From: an uncultured Pontibacter sp.
GTDB taxonomy: Bacteria > Bacteroidota > Bacteroidia > Cytophagales > Hymenobacteraceae
DNA length: 64,000 bases
Direction of reading: 5' to 3'
NCBI RefSeq assembly: GCF_947492645.1
Contig: NZ_CANLMZ010000010.1
Coordinates: 186,001-250,000 of the forward strand
The position numbers and the translations under genes are program-made. How positions within the stretch are numbered: the first letter of the stretch is position 1; the number at the start of each line of letters is the position of its first letter. Shown here piece by piece: positions 8,881 through 16,534 of this stretch. The notes below the pieces were generated by a model. The model made no database searches, was not told where the DNA came from, and worked only from the letters and a program-made list of their open reading frames with translations.

Positions 8881-9288
8881 ATGAGAGTAACCGTTTGCCG
8901 AAAAGAACACTTTAATGCTGCGCACAGGCTGTATAACCCGGCCTGGACCAATGAGCAAAACGACGCTTTTTTCGGGAAGTGCAACAACCCGAACTACCAT
9001 GGCCACAACTATGAGCTTATCGTTAAGCTTACAGGGCCTGTAGATCCGGAAACAGGATATGTGTTCGACATGAAGAAACTGAGCACAATTGTGCAAGAGG
9101 AAATCATTGCAAAATTTGATCATAAAAACCTGAACCTGGATACACCTGAATTTGCGCAACTAAACCCCACAGCCGAGAATATAGCTGTTGTTATATGGGA
9201 GAAGCTGCGCCAAAAAATTGATGCCGGATTTGATCTGGCCGTAGTACTTTATGAAACAGAACGAAACTTTGTTGAATACAATGGATAA
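8881..9288 (+). CDS. queD: 6-carboxytetrahydropterin synthase / 6-pyruvoyl-tetrahydropterin synthase family
   Basis: Zinc enzyme acting on dihydroneopterin triphosphate. In most bacteria it makes 6-carboxytetrahydropterin for queuosine and other 7-deazaguanines. Visible features are the zinc-ligand His15 (FNAAHRLYN), then the active-site Cys34 and zinc ligands His40 and His42 in GKCNNPNYHGHNYEL. A conserved Asp/His follows in KFDHKNLNLD, and Glu in PTAENIAVVIWE. The GKCNNPN style is closer to animal-type PTPS than to E. coli QueD, so a biopterin role is possible. It overlaps folE by 8 bases, which supplies the substrate, so the two act in sequence. Confidence 0.88.
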   Translation: MRVTVCRKEHFNAAHRLYNPAWTNEQNDAFFGKCNNPNYHGHNYELIVKLTGPVDPETGYVFDMKKLSTIVQEEIIAKFDHKNLNLDTPEFAQLNPTAENIAVVIWEKLRQKIDAGFDLAVVLYETERNFVEYNG

Positions 9289-9937
9289 CCAGGATTGGGA
9301 TGATGAAATGGATGATCACATCCTGGGTTCATTAGAAACACCGATGCGACCTGATGCATTTGCGCTTTCTGATAGTGAGAAAATAGCGGTTATCGAGGAA
9401 CACTTCGCACATATCATGACCGCACTTGGCCTTGACCTGACAGATGACAGCTTGAAAGGCACGCCACACCGTGTGGCAAAAATGTATGTGAAGGAGATAT
9501 TCAGCGGTCTGCACCCGGATAATAAACCAGCTGTGCGCCGTTTCGAGAACAAGTACAAGTATAACCACATGCTTGTAGAGCGTGATATTACGCTTTACTC
9601 ATCTTGCGAGCACCACTTTGTCCCTATCATTGGCAAAGCACACGTAGCCTATGTACCAAACGAGCATGTAATTGGCTTATCCAAGCTAAACCGCATTGTG
9701 CAGTATTATGCCCGTCGCCCTCAGGTGCAGGAGCGCCTTACTATGCAAATTGCCAATGAACTGAAGCAGGCGCTTAAAACTGAAAACGTAGCGGTAATGA
9801 TAGAGGCGGATCACCTTTGCGTGATGAGCCGTGGTGTAAATGATGTTACCAGCAGCACTATAACAGCAGAGTACTCCGGGCTCTTTCAAGAAGACCACTT
9901 CCGAAATGAGTTTCTGGCACATATAAGCAAGAAATAA
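9281..9937 (+). CDS. folE: GTP cyclohydrolase I
   Basis: Converts GTP to dihydroneopterin triphosphate, the first step of folate, biopterin and queuosine synthesis. Zinc and active-site motifs are present: YSSCEHHFVPIIGKAHVAYV, GLSKLNRIVQYYARRPQVQE and EADHLCVMSRGVNDVTSST. I choose the ATG at 9281, overlapping the queD stop by 8 bases, over the ATG at 9251. The upstream one only adds residues read from within queD, while MDNQDWDDEMDD is a plausible acidic start. The overlap suggests translational coupling, and the product directly feeds QueD. Confidence 0.96.
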   Translation: MDNQDWDDEMDDHILGSLETPMRPDAFALSDSEKIAVIEEHFAHIMTALGLDLTDDSLKGTPHRVAKMYVKEIFSGLHPDNKPAVRRFENKYKYNHMLVERDITLYSSCEHHFVPIIGKAHVAYVPNEHVIGLSKLNRIVQYYARRPQVQERLTMQIANELKQALKTENVAVMIEADHLCVMSRGVNDVTSSTITAEYSGLFQEDHFRNEFLAHISKK

Positions 9938-10064
9938 ACGAATTTATAGCCGTATACAATACCAGCCTGCACTTAAAAGCCAAGTATAAACTGGTAATCA
10001 AAACTTATTACCAGCTTATTTACGTATAGTTACATTTCTATATTCATTTTTCTAAATTAGAATT

Positions 10065-10976
10065 ATGCCAGGTAAAATACTTATTACAGGTGGTTCAGGG
10101 TTGGTAGGCATGCGCCTGTCCGAAATGCTGATTGACCTTGGTTATGAAGTTGCGCACCTGAGCCGTAATCCCAGCAAAGTATCAACCTACAAGACCTTTA
10201 AATGGGATATAGAGAGCGGGTATATTGATGATAACGCTGTTTCTTATGCCGATTACATCATCAACCTGGCAGGTGCTAGGGTATCTGATGGAAAGTGGAC
10301 GGAGGAGCGAAAGAAGGAAATCCTGAAAAGCCGCGTAGAAAGTATAAACCTACTGCACAAGTGCCTAAGCAGATCTCAGCACCACGTTAAGGGTTTTATC
10401 TCCTCATCTGCTATTGGCATTTACGGCAACTCCGGCGAAAGGCTTATGTCTGAGGAGAGCACTTACGCCGATGATTTTCTAGCCGAAGTATGCAAAGCCT
10501 GGGAAGCAACCGCCTGGCAGATGCGCGACCTTAACTTACGCACCGTTATCTTAAGGTTAGGAATTGTGCTGAGCAACAAAGGCGGCGCCCTGCCCCAAAT
10601 AGCAAAACCTATCAAACTAATGGCAGGCGCAGCCCTGGGCAGCGGCAAGCAATACATGTCTTGGGTGCATATAGACGATGCCTGCCGCTTATTTATTCGG
10701 GCTATAGAAGACACGCAGTTTGAAGGCGTGTACAATGCTGTTGCGCCACACCCTGTTACAAACGAAAAGTTTACAAAAGAACTGGCAGAGGCAATGCACA
10801 AACCTTTGGTATTACCCAAAGTACCTGCTTTTGCCTTAAACTTGGTAATGGGCGAGATGAGTGATGTGATACTGGCCAGCCAACGGGTTAGCGCAAACAA
10901 AGTGCTGCAAACTGGCTTTACCTTTGAGTACAATTACCTTGAAGAGGCGCTTGAGTCTTTTTACGATCCTTCTTAG
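10065..10976 (+). CDS. TIGR01777-type NAD(P)-binding epimerase
   Basis: Extended short-chain dehydrogenase of the YfcH/SulA-like TIGR01777 family. The Rossmann motif ITGGSGLVG lies at residues 7-15, then DYIINLAGARVSDGKWTEER (the NLAGA block), SSSAIGIYGNSGERLMSEES with a YG in place of the usual YxxxK, and the typical VHIDDACRLFIRAIED plus YNAVAPHPVTN. 303 residues is normal. The substrate of this family is poorly known. It is a single gene between folE and a strong bidirectional terminator. Confidence 0.9.
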   Translation: MPGKILITGGSGLVGMRLSEMLIDLGYEVAHLSRNPSKVSTYKTFKWDIESGYIDDNAVSYADYIINLAGARVSDGKWTEERKKEILKSRVESINLLHKCLSRSQHHVKGFISSSAIGIYGNSGERLMSEESTYADDFLAEVCKAWEATAWQMRDLNLRTVILRLGIVLSNKGGALPQIAKPIKLMAGAALGSGKQYMSWVHIDDACRLFIRAIEDTQFEGVYNAVAPHPVTNEKFTKELAEAMHKPLVLPKVPAFALNLVMGEMSDVILASQRVSANKVLQTGFTFEYNYLEEALESFYDPS

Positions 10977-10992
10977 AAAATATAAAAGTATA

Positions 10993-11037
10993 AAAACAGT
11001 AGAGGCCGCTATATACGATAGCGGCCTCTACTGTTTT
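10993..11037. terminator. Bidirectional terminator between epimerase and PBP1A genes
   Basis: Perfect 19-bp stem (10993-11011 with 11019-11037), loop TATACGA, with A-run on the left and T-run on the right. It serves the two convergent genes. An AAGTATA word sits just left of it (10987). Confidence 0.88.
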
Positions 11038-11052
11038 AGGAATATGAGTGTG

Positions 11053-13392
11053 TTAAAGCAGGTTCCCTCCCAGGTTTAATATTTCCAGTACAGAATCCAC
11101 TTCAGTAGAATCTATCTCTACGGCCCTTGGCAGTACCGTGGTACAGTTATACTTCTTGCTTATTTTAACGGTAGGCCCTGGGAAGCGCCCCATAGTATAC
11201 CCTAGCGATTGGTCTTTGTAAATCTTCTCCATATAAAGCCCAAATACTGGCAAAGCCGTTTTAGAGCCCTCTCCTAGTTGTGATGTTCTAAAATGTATAC
11301 TTCTGTCTTCGCCACCAACCCAAACACCTGTAACAAGGTCTTTTGTAACGCCCATAAACCAGCCGTCAGAGTGGTTGGACGTTGTACCAGTTTTACCGCC
11401 AATCTCGTTTCCTTTCCAGAGGTCATATTCCCACAAGGCCTGCGATGTGCCACCTGGCTCTTCTATACCGCCTTTGAGCATGTGCATCATCAGGAAAGCC
11501 GTTTCTTCGCTTAGTACCTTCTTCTGCCTTGGCATAAACTGGTGAATCAGGTTGCCGTTGCGGTCTTCGATACGGGTAATGAACATTGGCTTAGTATGGA
11601 AGCCCTGGTTCGGGAACGTACTATAAGCACCCACCATATCAAAAACAGATACATCGCTTGGGCCCAAGCCTATTGAAGGCACCGATTGCAAAGGGCTATT
11701 AATACCCAACCGCTTGGCATACTTTACTACAGTTTCCCAGCCGATAATTTCGGTGAGTTGTGCTGTTACAGAGTTTACAGACTTACCCATGGCGCGGCGT
11801 AATGTCATGGGTGCACCGGTGTACTGCCAGTCGGCGTTTGTTGGCGACCACGATTTTTTCTCCCCGTTCTCTACGTAGTTAATAGTGATGCGCTTATCCA
11901 CTATTTTATCGCAGGGAGAATATCCGTTATCGATGGCAGCCACATAAACAAATGGCTTAAAGGTAGAACCAGGCTGGCGACGTGCCTGCTTTACGTGGTC
12001 ATACTTAAAATACTTAAAATTGATGCCTCCTACCCACGCTTTGATGTGCCCGGTGAAAGGGTCCATGGTCATCATACCGCTGTGCAGGAAGTGCTTGTAA
12101 TAAGCCAGCGAGTCAAGCGGCGACATTGTTACTTTCTTCTCTAGTGCCGGATTATCCCAGGTAAACACCATCATTTCGCGAGGCGTGTTCAGCTCGCGGT
12201 TTATGGCTTCTGTATCATTGCCATACTTCTTTTTCAGGCGCTGGTAATATGCTGTTCGCTTTATTGTTTCCTCTATAAAGCCCGGTATCTCACGGTCCTT
12301 TTCATCTACCCATGGGTTACGGCCTTTCCAGTGGTTATCGAAGCGGCGCTGCAACTTACGCATGTGCTCGTTCATGGCCTCTTCGGCATGCTGCTGCATT
12401 CTGGAGTCAATTGTAGTATAAACTTTAAGGCCATCGCGGTACAAGTCATAGCCATTCTGCTTGCACCACTCCTGCAGGTAGTCTGCAACTGCACCTCTAA
12501 AGTACGTGGCAGGGCCGTCGTAATGGTTTTCTACTTTATAATCCAGCACCAGAGGCAGCTGGCTAAGCGAGTCGGCCTTTGCTTTGGGCAGGTAATTATA
12601 CTTCGCCATCTGCCCTAAAACCGTGTTGCGGCGTCGGGTGGCATTTTCAGGGTTAAACCTTGGGCTGTAGTAAGTCGGGGCTTTGAGCAAACCAACCAGC
12701 ACCGCCGCCTGCTCTAGTTTTAAGCTATCAGGAGATGTGTTGAAGAATGTTTTTGAGGCTACCTTGATACCGAACGAGTTTGAGCCAAAATCCACAGTAT
12801 TCAGGTACATGGCCAGGATCTCATCCTTGGTATAGCGCTGCTCCAGCTTAATGGCCGTAAGCCATTCTTTTGTTTTAGAAATAACAATGCTGAGACCAGG
12901 AATATGGCCCAACACGCCCTTAGAGTCATCGGTTCTGGTTTTGTACAGGTTTTTAGCCAGCTGCTGCGTAATGGTACTTGCGCCACGGGCCTCGCCTTTA
13001 AAACTGCCGTAAACTGCCGAGGCAATAGCGGCAGGGTCTATACCGGCGTGCTCGTAGTAACGCACGTCTTCCGTAGCCACCAGCGCCTTTATCAGCATCG
13101 GCGACATATCGGTATAAGATACAGGACTGCGGTTTTCACGGAAGTACTTCCCGATCAGTTGCCCATCAGAAGTATAAAGCTCTGAAGCCTGGTCAGAGCG
13201 TGGGTTCTCCAGTTTATCCAGGCTAGGCGAAGTGCCAAAAAGGAACAGCACATTGTATTCCACGCTTATCAGGTACAGCAGCACAAAGGCAAACCCAAGG
13301 AAAAAGCCTCTCCAGATAAACCTGATTATCCCCCTGTAAACCGACCTCTTTGGTTTTTCTATTTCTTTTTGCTCTTTCAGCATTGTATTCAA
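11053..13392 (-). CDS. mrcA: Class A penicillin-binding protein 1A (transglycosylase/transpeptidase)
   Basis: Bifunctional cell-wall polymerase. It has a short cytosolic tail, one membrane helix (residues ~25-48), then the GT51 glycosyltransferase domain with ATEDVRYYEHAGIDP (catalytic Glu108) and GASTITQQLAKNLY. The transpeptidase domain follows: nucleophile motif PGSTFKPFVYV near residue 470, SVN in MGKSVNSVTAQL and KTGT in GGKTGTTSNHSDGWF. 779 residues is typical. The gene is alone, and its promoter region is shared with the divergent gene at 13571. The symbol follows common use for PBP1A. Confidence 0.95.
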   Translation of the reverse strand: MNTMLKEQKEIEKPKRSVYRGIIRFIWRGFFLGFAFVLLYLISVEYNVLFLFGTSPSLDKLENPRSDQASELYTSDGQLIGKYFRENRSPVSYTDMSPMLIKALVATEDVRYYEHAGIDPAAIASAVYGSFKGEARGASTITQQLAKNLYKTRTDDSKGVLGHIPGLSIVISKTKEWLTAIKLEQRYTKDEILAMYLNTVDFGSNSFGIKVASKTFFNTSPDSLKLEQAAVLVGLLKAPTYYSPRFNPENATRRRNTVLGQMAKYNYLPKAKADSLSQLPLVLDYKVENHYDGPATYFRGAVADYLQEWCKQNGYDLYRDGLKVYTTIDSRMQQHAEEAMNEHMRKLQRRFDNHWKGRNPWVDEKDREIPGFIEETIKRTAYYQRLKKKYGNDTEAINRELNTPREMMVFTWDNPALEKKVTMSPLDSLAYYKHFLHSGMMTMDPFTGHIKAWVGGINFKYFKYDHVKQARRQPGSTFKPFVYVAAIDNGYSPCDKIVDKRITINYVENGEKKSWSPTNADWQYTGAPMTLRRAMGKSVNSVTAQLTEIIGWETVVKYAKRLGINSPLQSVPSIGLGPSDVSVFDMVGAYSTFPNQGFHTKPMFITRIEDRNGNLIHQFMPRQKKVLSEETAFLMMHMLKGGIEEPGGTSQALWEYDLWKGNEIGGKTGTTSNHSDGWFMGVTKDLVTGVWVGGEDRSIHFRTSQLGEGSKTALPVFGLYMEKIYKDQSLGYTMGRFPGPTVKISKKYNCTTVLPRAVEIDSTEVDSVLEILNLGGNLL

Positions 13393-13441
13393 ACAGAATC
13401 AGATCTATTATAAATCGTTTTAATCAGATGAAAAACGAGTG

Positions 13442-13449
13442 CAAATATA
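13442..13449 (-). promoter_or_regulatory. -7 element for the PBP1A gene
   Basis: On the minus strand TATATTTG matches TAnnTTTG, about 50 bases before the PBP1A start. No convincing -33 element is seen. Confidence 0.4.
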
Positions 13450-13534
13450 CCTTTTGTACTTCACATGTTTGGATATAACTTGACAAAACTTAGCCAATAA
13501 TCTGTAAATGCACGCTACTTTTAAGGTAGCTGAT

Positions 13535-13542
13535 TATCTTTG
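13535..13542 (+). promoter_or_regulatory. -7 element that fixes the start of the following gene
   Basis: TATCTTTG matches TAnnTTTG. It lies inside the longest open frame beginning at 13508, so translation probably starts after it, at the ATG at 13571. Confidence 0.5.
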
Positions 13543-13570
13543 CCTTAGCAAGTACAAATTAAAAACAGGC

Positions 13571-14077
13571 ATGCAGCAGACCCCAGAACAGGCTTTTGAT
13601 AGAATAATTGGCTTACCGCTAACTAAAACCACACGTAACGCAACTGTGCAATACTTCCATTTTGGCAACACGCATTACACTACGCCGCAGGGCCTTGTGC
13701 TCGACATTGGAGAGCTAACAATAGCCGTGAACTGCCCTTGGCAAGTACAGTTGCCTGACGGACAAACTATAAAGCACAGCGAAGTATACATTCGTAAACG
13801 CGAAGCCGGCTTACCCACACCTGTATGGGACTGGAAAAAGCCTGGCTCCAGTCTAAGCGATCAGCGTTTGATGCAGCTTACCAACGATAATCCAAACCTA
13901 GTGGTAGAGCGCGTGGAGCAGCAGCAGGATTTCACTTTGATGCTATACTTTAGCGACGGCACTTTGCTTAGCATCCTTTCAGACCCTGAAACGCCTGCAG
14001 ATGAGTACTGGCAATTATTCAGCAACACCGGCGACGGCCTGTCTGTTGGTGCCGGCGCTAACGGTATAATTTTTTAA
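13571..14077 (+). CDS. Conserved hypothetical protein, unknown function
   Basis: I do not recognise this 168-residue protein. It has no signal peptide or membrane helix. It looks like a beta-rich cytosolic protein (YFHFGNTHYTTPQGLVLDIG, AVNCPWQVQLPDGQTIKH, FTLMLYFSDGTLLSILSD). The frame is open back to 13508, but a promoter -7 box at 13535-13542 lies within that extension, so I start at MQQTPEQAFDRIIG. It precedes a methyltransferase by 74 bases and may be the first gene of the 13.5-16.4 kb run. Confidence 0.6.
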   Translation: MQQTPEQAFDRIIGLPLTKTTRNATVQYFHFGNTHYTTPQGLVLDIGELTIAVNCPWQVQLPDGQTIKHSEVYIRKREAGLPTPVWDWKKPGSSLSDQRLMQLTNDNPNLVVERVEQQQDFTLMLYFSDGTLLSILSDPETPADEYWQLFSNTGDGLSVGAGANGIIF

Positions 14078-14151
14078 CCAGTAAACAGAGGGCAAGCAAT
14101 TGCCCGGCAACTTTTAGGGCGGCTGCTCAGTAACCTAAATAAAAACAGGTA

Positions 14152-14943
14152 TTGAACATCCGCCTTCAACTTTTTGAACTGGAAGACCAAAGATGGTTTC
14201 CGCATGTGGTGCGCCAGGGTATGCTGGACTACCTGCGTTTCATGATAACCAAACTTGAAACGTACGAAGCTGCACTACCTTTACTGGAAGAGCTTTTAGT
14301 TAAAACAAAGCAGCACCATATTATTGATCTGTGCGCAGGCGCCGGAGGAGGTATAGCCGGCATTAGAGAAGGGCTTAGCAAACGCATGGCTGCAACCATT
14401 ACCGTCACCCTCACCGACCTCTACCCTAACCTCGATGCTTACGAGTACTTGCAAAACGAATCCAAAGGGGCTATAGATTTTATTCCTGAACCGGTTAATG
14501 CCCTGAATGTACCCGAAAACCTGCATGGAGTGCGCAGCATTTTCTCATCGTTTCACCATTTCCCGCCGCAGATAGCGCAAAGTATATTACAAGATGCTGT
14601 AAACAAACGTGCTGCCATTGGCATATTTGAAGGAGCTAAAAAGAGCTGGACCGAAATGCTGTTGCTTTGGCTTACGTTTCCTTTTGCCATCATCTTTGTC
14701 ACTCCCTTTATCAGGCCGTTTAAATTTAGCAGACTCTTTTTTACGTATGTCATACCCTTGATACCCTTGGGTATACTTTGGGACGGGACGGTTTCGCTGC
14801 TCCGTATATACCCACCAGGCAAACTGCAAAAAATGGCAAATAAAGTTAGTGGCACCTCTTATACCTGGAAAGCAGGCCGGGCGGGAAAAGGCCCTGGTAA
14901 GCACGTTATCTACCTGATTGGGTATCCGGAGACTAGCGACTAA
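14152..14943 (+). CDS. Class I SAM-dependent methyltransferase with C-terminal membrane segments
   Basis: The SAM-binding motif IIDLCAGAGGGIAG lies near residue 60, followed by an acidic strand end (VTLTDLYPNLDAYE). The region after the core (WLTFPFAIIFVTPFI and FFTYVIPLIPLGILW) is two hydrophobic helices, suggesting membrane attachment and a lipophilic substrate. The start is TTG at 14152. It keeps the N-terminal LFELEDQRWFPHVVRQGMLD, which resembles related proteins, whereas the next ATG (14221) would remove it. The 3' neighbour is a UbiA prenyltransferase, so a role in prenylated quinone or lipid methylation is an inference only. Confidence 0.75.
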   Translation: MNIRLQLFELEDQRWFPHVVRQGMLDYLRFMITKLETYEAALPLLEELLVKTKQHHIIDLCAGAGGGIAGIREGLSKRMAATITVTLTDLYPNLDAYEYLQNESKGAIDFIPEPVNALNVPENLHGVRSIFSSFHHFPPQIAQSILQDAVNKRAAIGIFEGAKKSWTEMLLLWLTFPFAIIFVTPFIRPFKFSRLFFTYVIPLIPLGILWDGTVSLLRIYPPGKLQKMANKVSGTSYTWKAGRAGKGPGKHVIYLIGYPETSD

Positions 14944-15040
14944 GTTATGCTGCTTAAACCATACTTGTTACAGCAGTAGCAACCATATATTGCGTTACCT
15001 GATCATAGGAATTAAAGCTTAAGCAACTGAAGATTACACC

Positions 15041-15922
15041 ATGGCAAATTACCGAAGCGCGCTCATACTTATGCGGATACCTTTCTCGGTGTACCTGATG
15101 CCTGTGTTTTGGTTTGCACTAAGCACGCTTCACAGTTTTGATCTATGGCGAGCAGCAGCTGTTTTTTTAATACTGCACCTGCTCGCTTACCCGGCCAGTA
15201 ACGGCTACAATTCCTATTACGACCGCGACGAAGGCAGTATTGGCGGCCTGGAGCGGCCGCCACAGGTAACAAGGGAGTTAATGCACCTGGTGTTATTATT
15301 CGATATACTGGCTATTGCCTTTGCAAGTATACTTTCTCCGTTGTTTGGAGCCTTACTTGCTTTATACCTGCTCATCTCAAAAGCATACAGCTACGAGGGC
15401 ATCCGGCTTAAAAAGTATCCTGTTCTCAGTACCTTTGTTGTCACTTTTTTCCAGGGAGCTTTTACGTATGGCATGGTACAGGTGGGCCTGGGTTTAGCAA
15501 TATCGCAAGTGCTGCAGCAGCCAAATACATGGTATGCTCTGGTTAGCACCTTGTTTCTCTGCGGCTCCTACCCCCTCACGCAAATTTACCAACACCAGGA
15601 AGATGCAGCGCGAGGCGATAAAACACTTAGTTTACTTTTAGGCATCCGGGGCACGTATATTTTTGCTGCTGCCAGTTTGCTTTCCGGTACGGCCATATTG
15701 CTGTGGTTATACTTTAGCAGCACCCAGTTTCACAACATCTTTATCTTCCTGGTATGCACCATGCCCATTTTATACTTTTTCTCGGGCTGGGCTATTCGCG
15801 CCTTCAAAGACAACAGCGCTGCAAACTATAGCAACACCATGCAAATGAACAAGATATCTTCTGTGTGCATTAGTCTTGCTTTTATACTGATGACCTTTTT
15901 TAATGCTACCCCGAAAGTATAA
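15041..15922 (+). CDS. UbiA-family prenyltransferase
   Basis: Integral membrane enzyme (about eight to nine helices) that transfers prenyl groups to aromatic or other acceptors. The two Asp-rich sites are visible: NGYNSYYDRDEGSIGGLERP near residue 56 (NxxxDxxxD type) and QIYQHQEDAARGDKTLSLLL near residue 184 (DxxxD type). 293 residues fits MenA/UbiA-like enzymes. It lies 97 bases after the methyltransferase and before a small membrane protein. MenA itself normally sits with other men genes, which are absent here, so this is probably a paralogue with a different acceptor. Confidence 0.85.
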   Translation: MANYRSALILMRIPFSVYLMPVFWFALSTLHSFDLWRAAAVFLILHLLAYPASNGYNSYYDRDEGSIGGLERPPQVTRELMHLVLLFDILAIAFASILSPLFGALLALYLLISKAYSYEGIRLKKYPVLSTFVVTFFQGAFTYGMVQVGLGLAISQVLQQPNTWYALVSTLFLCGSYPLTQIYQHQEDAARGDKTLSLLLGIRGTYIFAAASLLSGTAILLWLYFSSTQFHNIFIFLVCTMPILYFFSGWAIRAFKDNSAANYSNTMQMNKISSVCISLAFILMTFFNATPKV

Positions 15923-15964
15923 CTAAAGTGTAAAGCACCGTATACAGAAAAAAACTGCTGGCCT

Positions 15965-16438
15965 ATGAAGCTACTATACGCTATACTTGCTGGCCTGGCC
16001 GCGACCGCCGCCATGACGGCCTTTTTATACTTGCTCTCATACCTGACGCACCGTGTCATGAAGGTGATAAAGATACTTGGCACCATGCTTACAAGGCGCA
16101 CCCAACCCGACGGAAGCCTCTCTGATGCCGCCAGCACAAAAGTAATTGGAACCATAGCACACTATGCAGCAGGCATCTTTTTCGCCTTAATTTACCTGGC
16201 ACTATGGGATTCTGAGGTTGGCTTGATTACAGCCTCGTGGGGTCTGCTTTTTGGCTTGGCGCACGGTATTATGGCCATGCTGATCTGGTACTTTTTTTTC
16301 ATGATGCACCCCAACCCTCCTATCATTCCTTTAAGGTCCTATCTGCTCACATTAATCGCAGCACATGTTGTGTTTGGGTTTGTTGTTACTTATACTTTTC
16401 ACCGGCTGTTGCAACCTGATTATTCTTTCTGGTGGTAA
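15965..16438 (+). CDS. Small polytopic membrane protein, unknown function
   Basis: 157 residues with about four predicted membrane helices: LLYAILAGLAATAAMTAFLY, then KVIGTIAHYAAGIFFALIYL, ASWGLLFGLAHGIMAMLIWY and LLTLIAAHVVFGFVVTYTF. His residues lie in helices 2-4 and the short loop MMHPNPPIIPL. I do not recognise a family. It follows the UbiA gene by 42 bases on the same strand, so it is probably cotranscribed and ends at the hairpin at 16472. Confidence 0.65.
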   Translation: MKLLYAILAGLAATAAMTAFLYLLSYLTHRVMKVIKILGTMLTRRTQPDGSLSDAASTKVIGTIAHYAAGIFFALIYLALWDSEVGLITASWGLLFGLAHGIMAMLIWYFFFMMHPNPPIIPLRSYLLTLIAAHVVFGFVVTYTFHRLLQPDYSFWW

Positions 16439-16471
16439 ATTTATAAACAGCAAAGGAGGCAGCTACAAAAC

Positions 16472-16510
16472 AAAGCCGCCTGCCAGGTGTAATACCCAGC
16501 AGGCGGCTTT
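16472..16510. terminator. Bidirectional terminator between the membrane protein gene and rho
   Basis: Stem AAAGCCGCCTGC / GCAGGCGGCTTT (16472-16483 with 16499-16510) between convergent genes, followed on the right by TTATACTTT. Confidence 0.82.
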
Positions 16511-16534
16511 TATACTTTAAGCTAATGTTTATAC

